From Phascolarctobacterium sp. (lineage in GTDB: Bacteria; Bacillota; Negativicutes; Acidaminococcales; Acidaminococcaceae), in NCBI GenBank assembly GCA_016302525.1, contig JAEDNJ010000006.1, positions 1 to 20,705 of the forward strand: a stretch of 20,705 bases of DNA, read 5' to 3'. The notes under the pieces were generated by a model, which saw only the letters and a program-made list of their open reading frames with translations, searched no databases and had not been told where the DNA came from. This document shows, piece after piece, positions 1 to 7,420 of this stretch. How positions within the stretch are numbered: the first letter of the stretch is position 1; the number at the start of each line of letters is the position of its first letter. The position numbers and the translations under genes were made by a program.

Positions 1-5
1 TACTC

Positions 6-1172
6 ATGGAAATGCGTCAGGTTTATGAATTTATGGATAGTCAATACGAGTCCATGGTTCATTTATGGAAGGAAATTGTTTTAATTGAAAGCGATAGCAA
101 CAATATTGAGGGAGTAAATATGCTGGCCTCGCACATGGATACCTATTTAGTAGCTATGGGGCTGGTTACGAAAAAGTACACCTTTCCTAATGCTGGCGCC
201 AGTGTGGCGGCTTGGACACCTAAGACTGAGCTCGCCCCTGTTGTTTTGATGGCACACATGGATACAGTTTATCCTAAGGGCAGCTTTGGGAATAATCTGT
301 GGAACCAGCAGCTGGGCGTTGTTTATGGCGGCGGTGTTTATGACTGTAAGGGAGGCGTGGCTATTGCCCTTTTAGTTGCCAAGGCGCTGCAGTATGCAGG
401 CTATAAGAAGCGCCAGATTAAGGTGCTGCTGACAGGTGACGAGGAAATGGCCCATGAGCTTTCCGAGGGCAAGAGCTTAGCTGTTTTTAAGGAAAATGTT
501 CCTGGGGCAGCGGTTGCCTTTAGCTGTGAGGCCGCTCCTGCTAATGGGGATGTAGTGCTGCAGCGTAAGGGTGCTAATATGATCACGATAAAGGTTAAGG
601 GTGTTACAGCCCATACTGGCAAGGACCCCATGAAGGGGGCAAGCGCTATTCGTGAGGCTGCCAGAGTGGTAGAGGCCTTAGAGGCGCTTAATGAATACCC
701 TGATGGCATTATCTGTAATGTAGGCAAAATTAACGGCGGCTCTGCGGTAAATACTGTGCCTGACTACTGTGAAATTACTGCCAGCCTGCGCTATTGCTCT
801 ATGAGTATGTATAATGAAGCTATGCAAAAGATTAGAGAAATCTGCAATCATCCGAGGGATGCAAGGGTTAGCTTAGTGCTGGAGGAGGGAGCGAAGGTTC
901 CCGCTATGGAAAAGGTTGCTAAAACAGAGGCGCTCTTTGAGCTGTATCAGGATGCTTGTCACAAGCTGGGCTATAAGGCTCCTGCTGGCATTTATGCTGG
1001 TGAGGCCAGTGACGCAGCTTATACCACGCTAGAGGGAATTCCTACTATTTGCGGCTGCGGTGTTAGAGGCGGAGAAAACCATACCCTTAAGGAATGGGCT
1101 TATGAGGCTTCTGTTGTAGAAAATGCGAAAAAGATTGTCACCACCATTATGAATTTGCCAGACGATTTCTAG
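6..1172 (+). CDS. M20 family metallopeptidase (dizinc carboxypeptidase/aminoacylase type)
   Basis: Cytosolic zinc-dependent amidohydrolase that probably trims peptides or N-acyl amino acids; the exact substrate cannot be read. The M20 metal and catalytic residues are in order: H84-x-D86 in the AHMDT segment, D113 followed by CKGG, the paired E146-E147, a later acidic ligand at E175 (SCEAAP), the dimerisation-domain histidine H203 (TAHTGKDP), and H359 (GGENHT) near the C terminus. The AGEASDAAY segment around 331-339 is also typical. At 388 aa it has full family length. The start lies five bases inside the window, so its ribosome site is not visible and an upstream start is possible; ATG at 12 is an alternative. 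A strong terminator follows 14 bases after the stop. Closest in style to carboxypeptidase G2-like M20 enzymes, but subfamily assignment is inference. Confidence 0.88.
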   Translation: MEMRQVYEFMDSQYESMVHLWKEIVLIESDSNNIEGVNMLASHMDTYLVAMGLVTKKYTFPNAGASVAAWTPKTELAPVVLMAHMDTVYPKGSFGNNLWNQQLGVVYGGGVYDCKGGVAIALLVAKALQYAGYKKRQIKVLLTGDEEMAHELSEGKSLAVFKENVPGAAVAFSCEAAPANGDVVLQRKGANMITIKVKGVTAHTGKDPMKGASAIREAARVVEALEALNEYPDGIICNVGKINGGSAVNTVPDYCEITASLRYCSMSMYNEAMQKIREICNHPRDARVSLVLEEGAKVPAMEKVAKTEALFELYQDACHKLGYKAPAGIYAGEASDAAYTTLEGIPTICGCGVRGGENHTLKEWAYEASVVENAKKIVTTIMNLPDDF

Positions 1173-1186
1173 GGATAAGCCAAAGC

Positions 1187-1240
1187 AATCGTAGGCTTGC
1201 CAGTCTTAAGAACTGGCAAGTCTACGATTTTTTTTGTTTT
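1187..1240 (+). terminator. Rho-independent terminator after the M20 peptidase
   Basis: An 18-bp stem (left arm 1187-1204, right arm 1212-1229, one G-U pair) closes a short CTTAAGA loop and is followed by a run of eight T and a second T-rich stretch. This is the strongest terminator in the window. Confidence 0.93.
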
Positions 1241-1479
1241 TTGGCAGAAAATATCTCGATTTTGTATAGGTAAGCGTTCTTATTCTCCTACAGGAGGTAC
1301 ATCATAGGACTAGAGAAATAATCTAAAAAAATAAAGAAAAAGCTTGCATATTTCGTCCTATTGTACTAAAATATAGCGTGACTTTTCGAAAACGCAATTT
1401 TTCACCTGTATTTATGGGTTTTCCTCGTGTTTTCTTTGAGTTCCTAGTGAGATTAATAGATTTTTTAGGAGGTAGCTGT
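1241..1479 (+). other. Intergenic stretch upstream of nhaC
   Basis: Together with the terminator, 307 bases separate the peptidase stop from the nhaC start. The part from 1241 to 1343 is AT-rich and holds no ORF I can support. It contains an isolated AGGAGG-like sequence (about 1291-1297) with no start codon at a usable distance. A promoter (1344-1372) and a roughly 100-base leader to nhaC fill the rest. I see no riboswitch fold. Confidence 0.5.
1344..1372 (+). promoter_or_regulatory. Sigma-A-type promoter for nhaC
   Basis: TTGCAT at 1344-1349, a spacer of exactly 17 bases, and TAAAAT at 1367-1372, in an A/T-rich setting. Transcription would start near 1379, leaving an untranslated leader of about 100 bases. 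Confidence 0.65.
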
Positions 1480-2856
1480 ATGGAATTTGGTGCTGTTTGC
1501 TTAATCCCAGCTATTGTAACAGTAATTTTTGCTGTTTGGTCCAAGAGAACTACGGAGCCCCTGTTGCTGGGTGCTTTGTTAGGCTACGGACTGTTGAGTT
1601 GGAAAACCGGGGAAAGCTTTGTAAGTTTGGCGGTAGAAAGATTTTTTGCTATTTTTACAGATCCTGAGTCTATCTGGATGCTGCTGGTGTGTGGTCTCTT
1701 TGGCAGCTTGATAGCTGTAGTCAATGAGTCCAACGGCACGAATGCTATTGCTAGGGTTTTGGGTCGTGTATGTAAATCTAAAACCAGCACTTTGTTATCT
1801 GCCTGGATTTTGGGCATGATTATCTATATTGATGACTATATGAATATCCTGACCGTAACCAGCTGCACCAAGAAGCTGGCCGACCAACGCAATATTCCGC
1901 GTGAGGCCCTGGCTTATGTAGTAGACTCTACTGGTGCTCCTACTAGTGTACTGATTCCTTTCTCTACCTGGGCAATTTTCTTCGGCGGCGTATTCTACGA
2001 GCAGGATGCTATCAAGGCCTTAGGCTACGGCAATGCCATTGCTACCTATACGCAAATTATTCCTTATGTATTCTATGGTATCTTTGCGCTGGGGATTGTG
2101 CCTCTCTTCATCGTCGGTATTGTGCCCAAGATTGGCGCTATGAAGCGTGCTTATGAGCGTACCAAGATTGACGAGGAGGGCTATGGCTCCATCGAAATGG
2201 ATATGTACCACGCTAAGGATAAGGTTGAGGATATTGCTCATGCCAGCGTGTGGGACTTTGTCATTCCTATTGTGACCATGATTGCTGTGCAAATGTACTA
2301 TGACGATATGTTCATTGGTCTGATTGCGGCTTTGCTGTGCTGCCTGGTTCTTTACCTGCCGCGCAAAAAGATTACCTTCAACGGCTTCTGTGATTGCTGG
2401 ATTGAGGGCTTTGCCGATTTGATTCCGGTACTGTCCATTATCGTGGCAGCCTTCTATATTGAAGGCGCTATGACCGCTATCGGTATGCCAGCCTATGTTA
2501 TTCATCTGGTTGAGCCCTATGTTAATGCTCAATGGTATCCTATGCTGGCCTTTTGGATTGTAGGCTGCCTGGGCTTCATCACTGGCTCTAACTGGGGTAT
2601 TCCGGCAGTGTGCGCACCTATTGTCATTCCGCTGGGCTTCGCAGTGGGAGCTAATCCGCTTCTGGTTATGGCAGCCATTGTTTCTGGCGCTACTCTTTGT
2701 AGTCATGCCTGCTTCTATGCAGATGCTACTGTGTTCACCTCTAAGGCGTGCGAAATCGAAAATACTGCTCATGTTTACACCCAACTGCCCTATGTTGGCA
2801 TTGCCATGGTGATAGCAAGCGTTTCCTATCTTGCAGCGGGCTTTGTTATTGCCTAG
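1480..2856 (+). CDS. nhaC: NhaC family Na+/H+ antiporter
   Basis: Integral inner-membrane secondary transporter of 458 aa, assigned to the NhaC antiporter family (TC 2.A.35, Pfam Na_H_antiporter). It has about eleven to twelve hydrophobic segments. The family-typical central region is present: a YIDDYMN segment, then TKKLADQRNIPREALAYVVDST, then GAPTSVLIPFSTW. Some relatives exchange organic acids or amino acids (MleN-like, YuiF-like), so the solute is not certain; sodium/proton exchange is the default call. The start is ATG 1480, because a perfect AGGAGG lies at 1467-1472 with 7-base spacing. A longer in-frame reading from GTG 1378 adds 34 residues without a ribosome site and would begin at the predicted transcription start. 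The gene is alone between its promoter and a terminator at 2930. Confidence 0.9.
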   Translation: MEFGAVCLIPAIVTVIFAVWSKRTTEPLLLGALLGYGLLSWKTGESFVSLAVERFFAIFTDPESIWMLLVCGLFGSLIAVVNESNGTNAIARVLGRVCKSKTSTLLSAWILGMIIYIDDYMNILTVTSCTKKLADQRNIPREALAYVVDSTGAPTSVLIPFSTWAIFFGGVFYEQDAIKALGYGNAIATYTQIIPYVFYGIFALGIVPLFIVGIVPKIGAMKRAYERTKIDEEGYGSIEMDMYHAKDKVEDIAHASVWDFVIPIVTMIAVQMYYDDMFIGLIAALLCCLVLYLPRKKITFNGFCDCWIEGFADLIPVLSIIVAAFYIEGAMTAIGMPAYVIHLVEPYVNAQWYPMLAFWIVGCLGFITGSNWGIPAVCAPIVIPLGFAVGANPLLVMAAIVSGATLCSHACFYADATVFTSKACEIENTAHVYTQLPYVGIAMVIASVSYLAAGFVIA

Positions 2857-2929
2857 AGCTTGTTTTGCAGATAAATAAGGCCGCATCTAATGCAGCCTTT
2901 GTTGCAGTAGATATTTTTTTATATGATAG

Positions 2930-2964
2930 AAATCTCGTAAACGCCAAGGTTTGCGAGATTTTTT
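2930..2964 (+). terminator. Rho-independent terminator after nhaC
   Basis: A 13-bp stem (2930-2942 with 2949-2961, one G-U pair) has a GCCAAG loop and runs into a T-rich tail. A weaker imperfect hairpin sits just upstream at 2879-2897. Confidence 0.9.
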
Positions 2965-3002
2965 ATTTCAGCTTAATTTCTTTGTATACATAAACAATAT
3001 TA

Positions 3003-3031
3003 TTGAAAAATTATGCATTTAAGTGTATAAT
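3003..3031 (+). promoter_or_regulatory. Sigma-A-type promoter for putP
   Basis: TTGAAA at 3003-3008, a 17-base spacer, and a perfect TATAAT at 3026-3031. Predicted start near 3038, leaving a leader of about 80 bases. Confidence 0.8.
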
Positions 3032-3118
3032 ATGCTTTAACTAAGTGAAATCCCTATGTTTTGCTTGTTATATTTTTTAATGAGGGTTGCATTTTATCCC
3101 TGCGAGAGGAGTTTGTTT

Positions 3119-4570
3119 ATGAATACAACAGAAGTAAGTGTATTTGTCATCTATCTAGTTTTTATGCTGTCCATAGGTATCTGGTTCTTTATGAAGAGTA
3201 AGGACGGCGACGATAAGAGCTACTTCTTGGGCGACCGTGCTATGGGTCCCTGGGTAACTGCTTTGTCTGCCGGTTCCTCTGATATGAGTGCCTGGGTTTT
3301 GATGGGCCTGCCAACCTCCGTCTATGCCCTTGGCTTGGGTCAGGTTTGGATTTGTATCGGCCTTTTGATTGGCTACGCTCTGAGCTGGATTATCGAGGCG
3401 CCTCGTCTGCGTAAGTTTTCTATTGTGGCGAATGACTCCATCACCCTGCCTCAATATCTTACCAATCGCTTCTTGTCTAAATCCTTAGCACTGCAATTTA
3501 TTTGCGCAATCGTTTTCTTGATTGCTTATACTATTTACTCTGCTTCCTCTATGAAGGCTTGCGGTACGCTGTTTAACACTGTTATGGGTATGGACCCGCA
3601 GCTGGCTATGTATTTAGGCGCTGCAATTATCGTCAGCTACACCTTCCTAGGTGGCTTCTCTGCTGTATGCTGGACGGACTTCTTCCAAGGCCTGTTGATT
3701 TTAGGCGCGCTTTTGATTGCTCCTATCTTTGCGGCTACCCTGATTGATGCTAGCCAAGCTGCAAGTATTCCTGCTAATTTCTGGGATATGACCGCTAAGC
3801 CTGAGGACATTATTTCTGGCCTTGCTTGGGGTTTAGGCTATTTTGGTATGCCCCATATCATCATCCGTTTCATGTCTCTGCGTGACCAAAAGGATATGAC
3901 CAAGTCTGCTGTTATCGGCATTTCCTGGACTGCGTTGATTCTTTTCTTTGCTGCTGTCGTAGGTATCGTTGGTCGTATGTATCTTGGCATGGACGATGCT
4001 ATCAACAAAAACAGCCTGGTTTTCATTACCATGGTTCGTAATATCTTCCCAGCACTGATTTCTGGCGTGCTGCTTTCTGCAGTTTTGGCTGCTTCCATGA
4101 GTACCGCCGATAGCCAGCTGCTCTCAGCTGCTTCCTCCTTTGCTTCTGATGTGTATCAGCCTATGATTCGCAACAATAAGGCCGGCAGCACAGAAATGCT
4201 CTGGGCTGGTCGTTTCGTGGTGCTTGCCATTGCTGTCATTTCTGTAATTTTGGCTTCTAATCCGCACGCTGGTTCTATTATGAGCCTGGTATCCAATGCT
4301 TGGGGCGTATTCGGTGCAGCCTTCGGTCCTGCAATTCTGCTCTCCCTCTTCTGGAGACGCTTCACCTTTAATGGCGCTGTAGCTGGTATCGTTGCTGGCG
4401 CTGTTGTAGACATTGGCTGGTTCATTTATATGCCCTCCTCTGGCATTTACGAGCTGCTGCCTGGCTTTGTAGGCGGCATGCTTATGGGCGTTGTTGCTTC
4501 CTTAATCGACAAGGAGCCCAGCAAGGAGGTACTGGATTTGTACGACAAGGCTATGAACTACGAGGAATAA
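3119..4570 (+). CDS. putP: Sodium/proline symporter PutP
   Basis: Inner-membrane solute:sodium symporter (SSS family, LeuT fold) that imports proline with Na+. The protein is 483 aa, slightly shorter than E. coli PutP, with about 13 membrane segments. Sodium-site residues line up: D55 and S57 in SAGSSDMSAW have the same numbers as in E. coli PutP, and S328-T329 in AASMSTADSQ correspond to E. coli S340-T341. The GMPHIIIRFMSLRD segment (about 243-256) matches the proline-ligand helix region of the family. The start is ATG 3119, with AGAGGAG at 3105-3111; an upstream in-frame ATG at 3056 has no ribosome site. The gene is monocistronic, between the promoter at 3003 and the terminator at 4601. It probably uses a sodium gradient to which the neighbouring NhaC-type antiporter contributes (inference). 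Confidence 0.95.
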   Translation: MNTTEVSVFVIYLVFMLSIGIWFFMKSKDGDDKSYFLGDRAMGPWVTALSAGSSDMSAWVLMGLPTSVYALGLGQVWICIGLLIGYALSWIIEAPRLRKFSIVANDSITLPQYLTNRFLSKSLALQFICAIVFLIAYTIYSASSMKACGTLFNTVMGMDPQLAMYLGAAIIVSYTFLGGFSAVCWTDFFQGLLILGALLIAPIFAATLIDASQAASIPANFWDMTAKPEDIISGLAWGLGYFGMPHIIIRFMSLRDQKDMTKSAVIGISWTALILFFAAVVGIVGRMYLGMDDAINKNSLVFITMVRNIFPALISGVLLSAVLAASMSTADSQLLSAASSFASDVYQPMIRNNKAGSTEMLWAGRFVVLAIAVISVILASNPHAGSIMSLVSNAWGVFGAAFGPAILLSLFWRRFTFNGAVAGIVAGAVVDIGWFIYMPSSGIYELLPGFVGGMLMGVVASLIDKEPSKEVLDLYDKAMNYEE

Positions 4571-4600
4571 GGGATTAGCAATAATTACATACAAATATTT

Positions 4601-4645
4601 AAAAGGAACTGGTCTTTCTGCCGGTTCCTTTTACTTTGCTTTTTT
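4601..4645 (+). terminator. Probable Rho-independent terminator after putP
   Basis: A 12-bp stem (4601-4612 with 4621-4632, one G-U pair) around a TCTTTCTG loop, followed by an interrupted T-rich tail. The tail overlaps the -35 region of the next promoter. Confidence 0.75.
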
Positions 4646-4663
4646 AGGATTTTCTGCTATAAT
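4636..4663 (+). promoter_or_regulatory. Promoter with extended -10 for the 202-aa gene
   Basis: TTGCTT at 4636-4641, a 16-base spacer ending in TGC, and a perfect TATAAT at 4658-4663. The TGN before the -10 makes it an extended -10 element. Predicted start near 4670. Confidence 0.75.
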
Positions 4664-4711
4664 TTTTGTAGCTGTTAGTGCATATTATTATGGAAAATAG
4701 AGGAACAAGCT

Positions 4712-5320
4712 ATGTTAAAGATGTTTAAGGGCTGTGAGGTGCCCTGTCCGGAAAAGCTGTATAACGAATACGAGGCTTTGGGAGACAATATGCTCAATGC
4801 CAATGCTGATGCTGATAAGGTTGAGGCCATTCTGCTGGACTTTGTGGAGCTGCATCAAGATGAGCCCATCTACTTTTTTTTGGAGCTGCCCCCAGAGTAT
4901 CGCTCCGAGCTGCAGGTGAGCAGTGGGCAGAATATCATTGGCGAGGATAACGATACCTACTATATAGATAATATCACTCCCGCAAAGGCAAGAGAGCTCT
5001 TAGCTCTTTACGGAGAGATTTTAATTAATGATGGCATTAGCCGTTTTGGATTTGGCGGCAATTTTTCTAACGATCATTTGGTGGTGGATAAATATAATGT
5101 GCTGAACCTTTTTGCGCAGGAAATTGAGCCAGTGCAGGCCATCTTTGAGAGGCATGGCCTTGTGCGTACAGACAGCCTTGTAACTGCCTGGGACACCTTT
5201 ACGGAGGAAGAGCCCGGTGTCTGCACCCGTTATGTTAAGGAGGATGTGGATGTTTTTGCTCTGCCTGCTCTCTTAGGCAGCTGGGGTATTTATTTGTTAA
5301 ACATTCGTCCAGATGAATAA
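4712..5320 (+). CDS. Hypothetical protein, 202 aa, unrecognised family
   Basis: I do not recognise this protein. It is an acidic, apparently soluble protein with no signal peptide and no membrane segment. The N-terminal third (about 12-60) is predicted mostly helical; a central part (about 70-125) holds mixed strand and helix with a glycine-rich RFGFGGNF stretch near 110-117; the C-terminal part ends in a hydrophobic LPALLGSWGIYLLNI segment before a charged tail. No catalytic motif, zinc site or P-loop is visible. It is a real gene on context: GAGGA ribosome site (4700-4704) 7 bases before ATG, a strong extended -10 promoter upstream, a terminator directly downstream, and codon use like its neighbours. 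It forms its own transcription unit, so the neighbours say little about its role. Confidence 0.8.
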   Translation: MLKMFKGCEVPCPEKLYNEYEALGDNMLNANADADKVEAILLDFVELHQDEPIYFFLELPPEYRSELQVSSGQNIIGEDNDTYYIDNITPAKARELLALYGEILINDGISRFGFGGNFSNDHLVVDKYNVLNLFAQEIEPVQAIFERHGLVRTDSLVTAWDTFTEEEPGVCTRYVKEDVDVFALPALLGSWGIYLLNIRPDE

Positions 5321-5338
5321 GCTGCTCGTGTTGAGCTG

Positions 5339-5374
5339 AGCCCTGTGAGTCGTTGACCTGCGGGGCTTATTTTT
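5339..5374 (+). terminator. Probable Rho-independent terminator after the 202-aa gene
   Basis: The arms AGCCCTG (5339-5345) and CGGGGCT (5361-5367) pair over 7 bp with one G-U, with a small GTC/GAC inner stem in the loop. A tail of T follows. Confidence 0.7.
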
Positions 5375-5385
5375 TTATGTATCCC

Positions 5386-5414
5386 TAGACTTTTCTAGAG
5401 CATTGTTATATAAT
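5386..5414 (+). promoter_or_regulatory. Promoter for the DUF1934-DUF1846-argS operon
   Basis: TAGACT at 5386-5391 (4 of 6 to consensus), a 17-base spacer, and a perfect TATAAT at 5409-5414. This is the only convincing promoter upstream of the three-gene operon. Predicted start near 5421, leaving a leader of about 78 bases. Confidence 0.6.
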
Positions 5415-5498
5415 TAATTGAATAATGGGGTAATGTTGTGTGTTGGCAGTTTGAGGCTGGCAGCGAGGACATTATCAAGTAAAATTAGGAGATTTTCT

Positions 5499-5930
5499 AT
5501 GTTAACTGGGACTAAGCCTGTAAGAATTCGTGTTTTGAGCACAACCAAGGACGAGAAGGGTGTGCAGCCTACCACAGAGCAGATTTACATGGGCCATATG
5601 GTAGAAAAAAACGGCAAAAACTATGTGATGTACAAGGACACTGGCGAGGAAACCTTTGCTGGCACCAAGACCACAATTAAGTGGGACGAGGAGCGGGTTT
5701 TGATTTTGCGCAGTGGCGCCTTGGAGCACCGTCAGGAATTTTTTAAGGATATGGTGGACGAAAGCACCTACAAAACTCCCTATATGGAAATCCCCCTGGT
5801 GACGAAGACTAATTATTTATATACCTATTTCCGCAAGGGCGTCTGGCATATTGATTTGGATTACACCCTGACCCATAGTGGCGAGGTTTATGGGGATATG
5901 AAGATTTTGATTGAGATTGAGGAAGTTTAG
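5499..5930 (+). CDS. DUF1934 domain protein (YwiB-like)
   Basis: A soluble 143-aa protein of the DUF1934 family, of which B. subtilis YwiB is a member; these are small calycin-like beta-barrel proteins of unknown function. Visible family traits are the N-terminal strand PVRIRVLSTT, a QIYMGHMVEKNGKNYVMYKD hairpin, and the repeated strand pattern ending in YTLTHSGEVYGDMKILIEIEE. The start is ATG 5499 with TAGGAG at 5486-5491; an in-frame ATG at 5418 would lie at the predicted transcription start and has no ribosome site. The stop is one base from the next ATG, so translation is probably coupled. As I recall, the association with argS is shared with B. subtilis, which supports a conserved but unexplained link. 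Confidence 0.88.
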   Translation: MLTGTKPVRIRVLSTTKDEKGVQPTTEQIYMGHMVEKNGKNYVMYKDTGEETFAGTKTTIKWDEERVLILRSGALEHRQEFFKDMVDESTYKTPYMEIPLVTKTNYLYTYFRKGVWHIDLDYTLTHSGEVYGDMKILIEIEEV

Positions 5931-5931
5931 C

Positions 5932-7404
5932 ATGAAAATTGGCTTTGATAATCAAAAGTATTTAAGTATGCAATCTGAGCACATCAGAGAGCGTATTAGT
6001 AAGTTTGGCGATAAGCTGTATCTGGAATTTGGCGGCAAGCTTTTTGATGACTATCACGCATCGCGTGTGCTGCCGGGCTTTGCTCCCGACAGCAAGCTGC
6101 AAATGCTGCTGCAGCTGGCAGACCAGTCGGAAATGATTATTTCCATCAATGCTGCGGATATTGAAAACAACAAGGTACGCCATGACCTGGGCCTGACCTA
6201 TGATTTGGATGTGCTGCGTCTGGTGGATGTGTATCGCTCCAAAGGGCTTTATGTGAGCAGCGTTGTCATTACCCAATACAAGGGGCAAAAATCCATTGAC
6301 AGCTTTAAGAAAAAGCTGGAGGCTAAGGATATCAAGGTTTACTTCCATTATCCTATTGAGGGCTATCCCCACAATGTGGAGCATATTGTCAGCGACGAGG
6401 GCTACGGCAAGAACGATTATGTGGTAACAACTCGTCCCCTCGTAGTGGTGACGGCACCCGGCCCCGGCAGCGGCAAGATGGCTACCTGTCTGTCGCAGCT
6501 CTACCATGAAAATAAGCGTGGCATAAAGGCTGGCTATGCTAAGTTTGAAACCTTCCCGATTTGGAATCTGCCCTTAAAGCACCCTGTGAACATGGCCTAT
6601 GAGGCTGCTACCGCGGATTTACAGGATGTGAATATGATTGACCCCTTCCATTTGGAGGCCTATGGTCTGACTACGGTTAACTATAATCGCGATGTAGAAA
6701 TTTATCCAGTGCTGGCTGCTATCTTTGAAGGCATTTATGGCTATTGTCCTTATAAATCGCCTACGGATATGGGTGTCAATATGGCGGGCAACTGCATTTG
6801 TGATGATGAGGTTTGCTGCGAGGCCTCTCGTCAGGAGATTATCCGCCGTTATTATCAGTCCTGGAACCGCATGGTAAAGGATGAGGCTACGAAGCAGGAG
6901 GTTTATACACTGGAGCTGCTGATGAAGCAAGCGAAGGTGAGTGTCAACGACCGCCGTGTTGTGACTGTAGCTAAGGAGGTAGCCGAGGAACGCAAATGTG
7001 CTGTTATAGCCTTAGAGCTTCCTGATGGCAGCATTGTGACAGGCAAGACCACCGACCTTTTGGGACCTGCGAGCGCTGTGCTCTTAAATGCTATTAAGGC
7101 CCTGGGCAAGATAGCGGACGAAATGCACCTCATTTCTCCCACTTATATCAATCCTATTCAGGGCTTAAAAATTAAGTTCCTGGGCAGCAAGAATCCCCGT
7201 CTGCATATGGATGAGGTGCTGATTGCCCTGTCGATGTGTGCAGCGACGGACAGTCTGGCGAAGCTGGCTCTGGACCAGCTGCCCAAGCTGAAGGGCTGTC
7301 AGGCTCATTCTACGGTTATGCTCACCGAGGGCGATTTTAAAATCTTCAAGAAGCTGGGCATTGAGCTGACCAATGAGCCGATTTATGAACAAAATAAGAA
7401 TTAA
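5932..7404 (+). CDS. DUF1846 / UPF0371 family protein
   Basis: A 490-aa cytosolic protein of the UPF0371 (DUF1846) family, full length for the family; function not established to my knowledge. The N terminus (MKIGFDNQKYLSMQ, then KLYLEFGGKLFDDYHASRVLPGF at about 28-50) is characteristic. A P-loop-like sequence APGPGSGK lies at 175-182, but the residue after the lysine is Met instead of the Ser/Thr of a true Walker A, followed by ATCLSQLYHEN. A cysteine-rich patch C288, C290, C295, C296 (GNCICDDEVCCE) lies in the middle. The chosen ATG is one base after the DUF1934 stop; a GAGG sits just upstream inside that gene. An in-frame ATG at 5911 would overlap it and is less likely. Its stop overlaps the argS ribosome site, so the three genes are one operon. 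Confidence 0.9.
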   Translation: MKIGFDNQKYLSMQSEHIRERISKFGDKLYLEFGGKLFDDYHASRVLPGFAPDSKLQMLLQLADQSEMIISINAADIENNKVRHDLGLTYDLDVLRLVDVYRSKGLYVSSVVITQYKGQKSIDSFKKKLEAKDIKVYFHYPIEGYPHNVEHIVSDEGYGKNDYVVTTRPLVVVTAPGPGSGKMATCLSQLYHENKRGIKAGYAKFETFPIWNLPLKHPVNMAYEAATADLQDVNMIDPFHLEAYGLTTVNYNRDVEIYPVLAAIFEGIYGYCPYKSPTDMGVNMAGNCICDDEVCCEASRQEIIRRYYQSWNRMVKDEATKQEVYTLELLMKQAKVSVNDRRVVTVAKEVAEERKCAVIALELPDGSIVTGKTTDLLGPASAVLLNAIKALGKIADEMHLISPTYINPIQGLKIKFLGSKNPRLHMDEVLIALSMCAATDSLAKLALDQLPKLKGCQAHSTVMLTEGDFKIFKKLGIELTNEPIYEQNKN

Positions 7405-7420
7405 GGAGAGATTAACTTTG
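7403..7420 (+). promoter_or_regulatory. Ribosome binding site fixing the TTG start of argS
   Basis: AAGGAGAG at 7403-7410 overlaps the stop codon of DUF1846 and is followed by TTG at 7418-7420. No ATG or GTG in frame lies at a better distance. The overlap suggests translational coupling. Confidence 0.8.

Noticed and set aside
1285..1300. Gene start signalled by an isolated AGGAGG
   Set aside because: No ATG, GTG or TTG at suitable distance opens a frame; the region is noncoding and AT-rich.
1378..1479. 34-residue N-terminal extension of nhaC from GTG 1378
   Set aside because: It would start at the predicted transcription start with no ribosome site, while AGGAGG sits at the right distance before ATG 1480.
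2020..2886. 288-aa open frame on the minus strand within nhaC
   Set aside because: It lies opposite a clear transporter gene, its translation has no recognisable domain and is rich in His, Asn and Gln as expected from a reverse shadow, and no ribosome site precedes it.
7373..7417. ATG start for argS at 7373 or 7385
   Set aside because: Both lie within the end of the DUF1846 gene without a ribosome site, and the added residues do not resemble the ArgRS N terminus; TTG 7418 has AGGAG at 9 bases.
7375..7420. T-box leader for argS
   Set aside because: Only 13 noncoding bases precede argS, so there is no room for a T-box.
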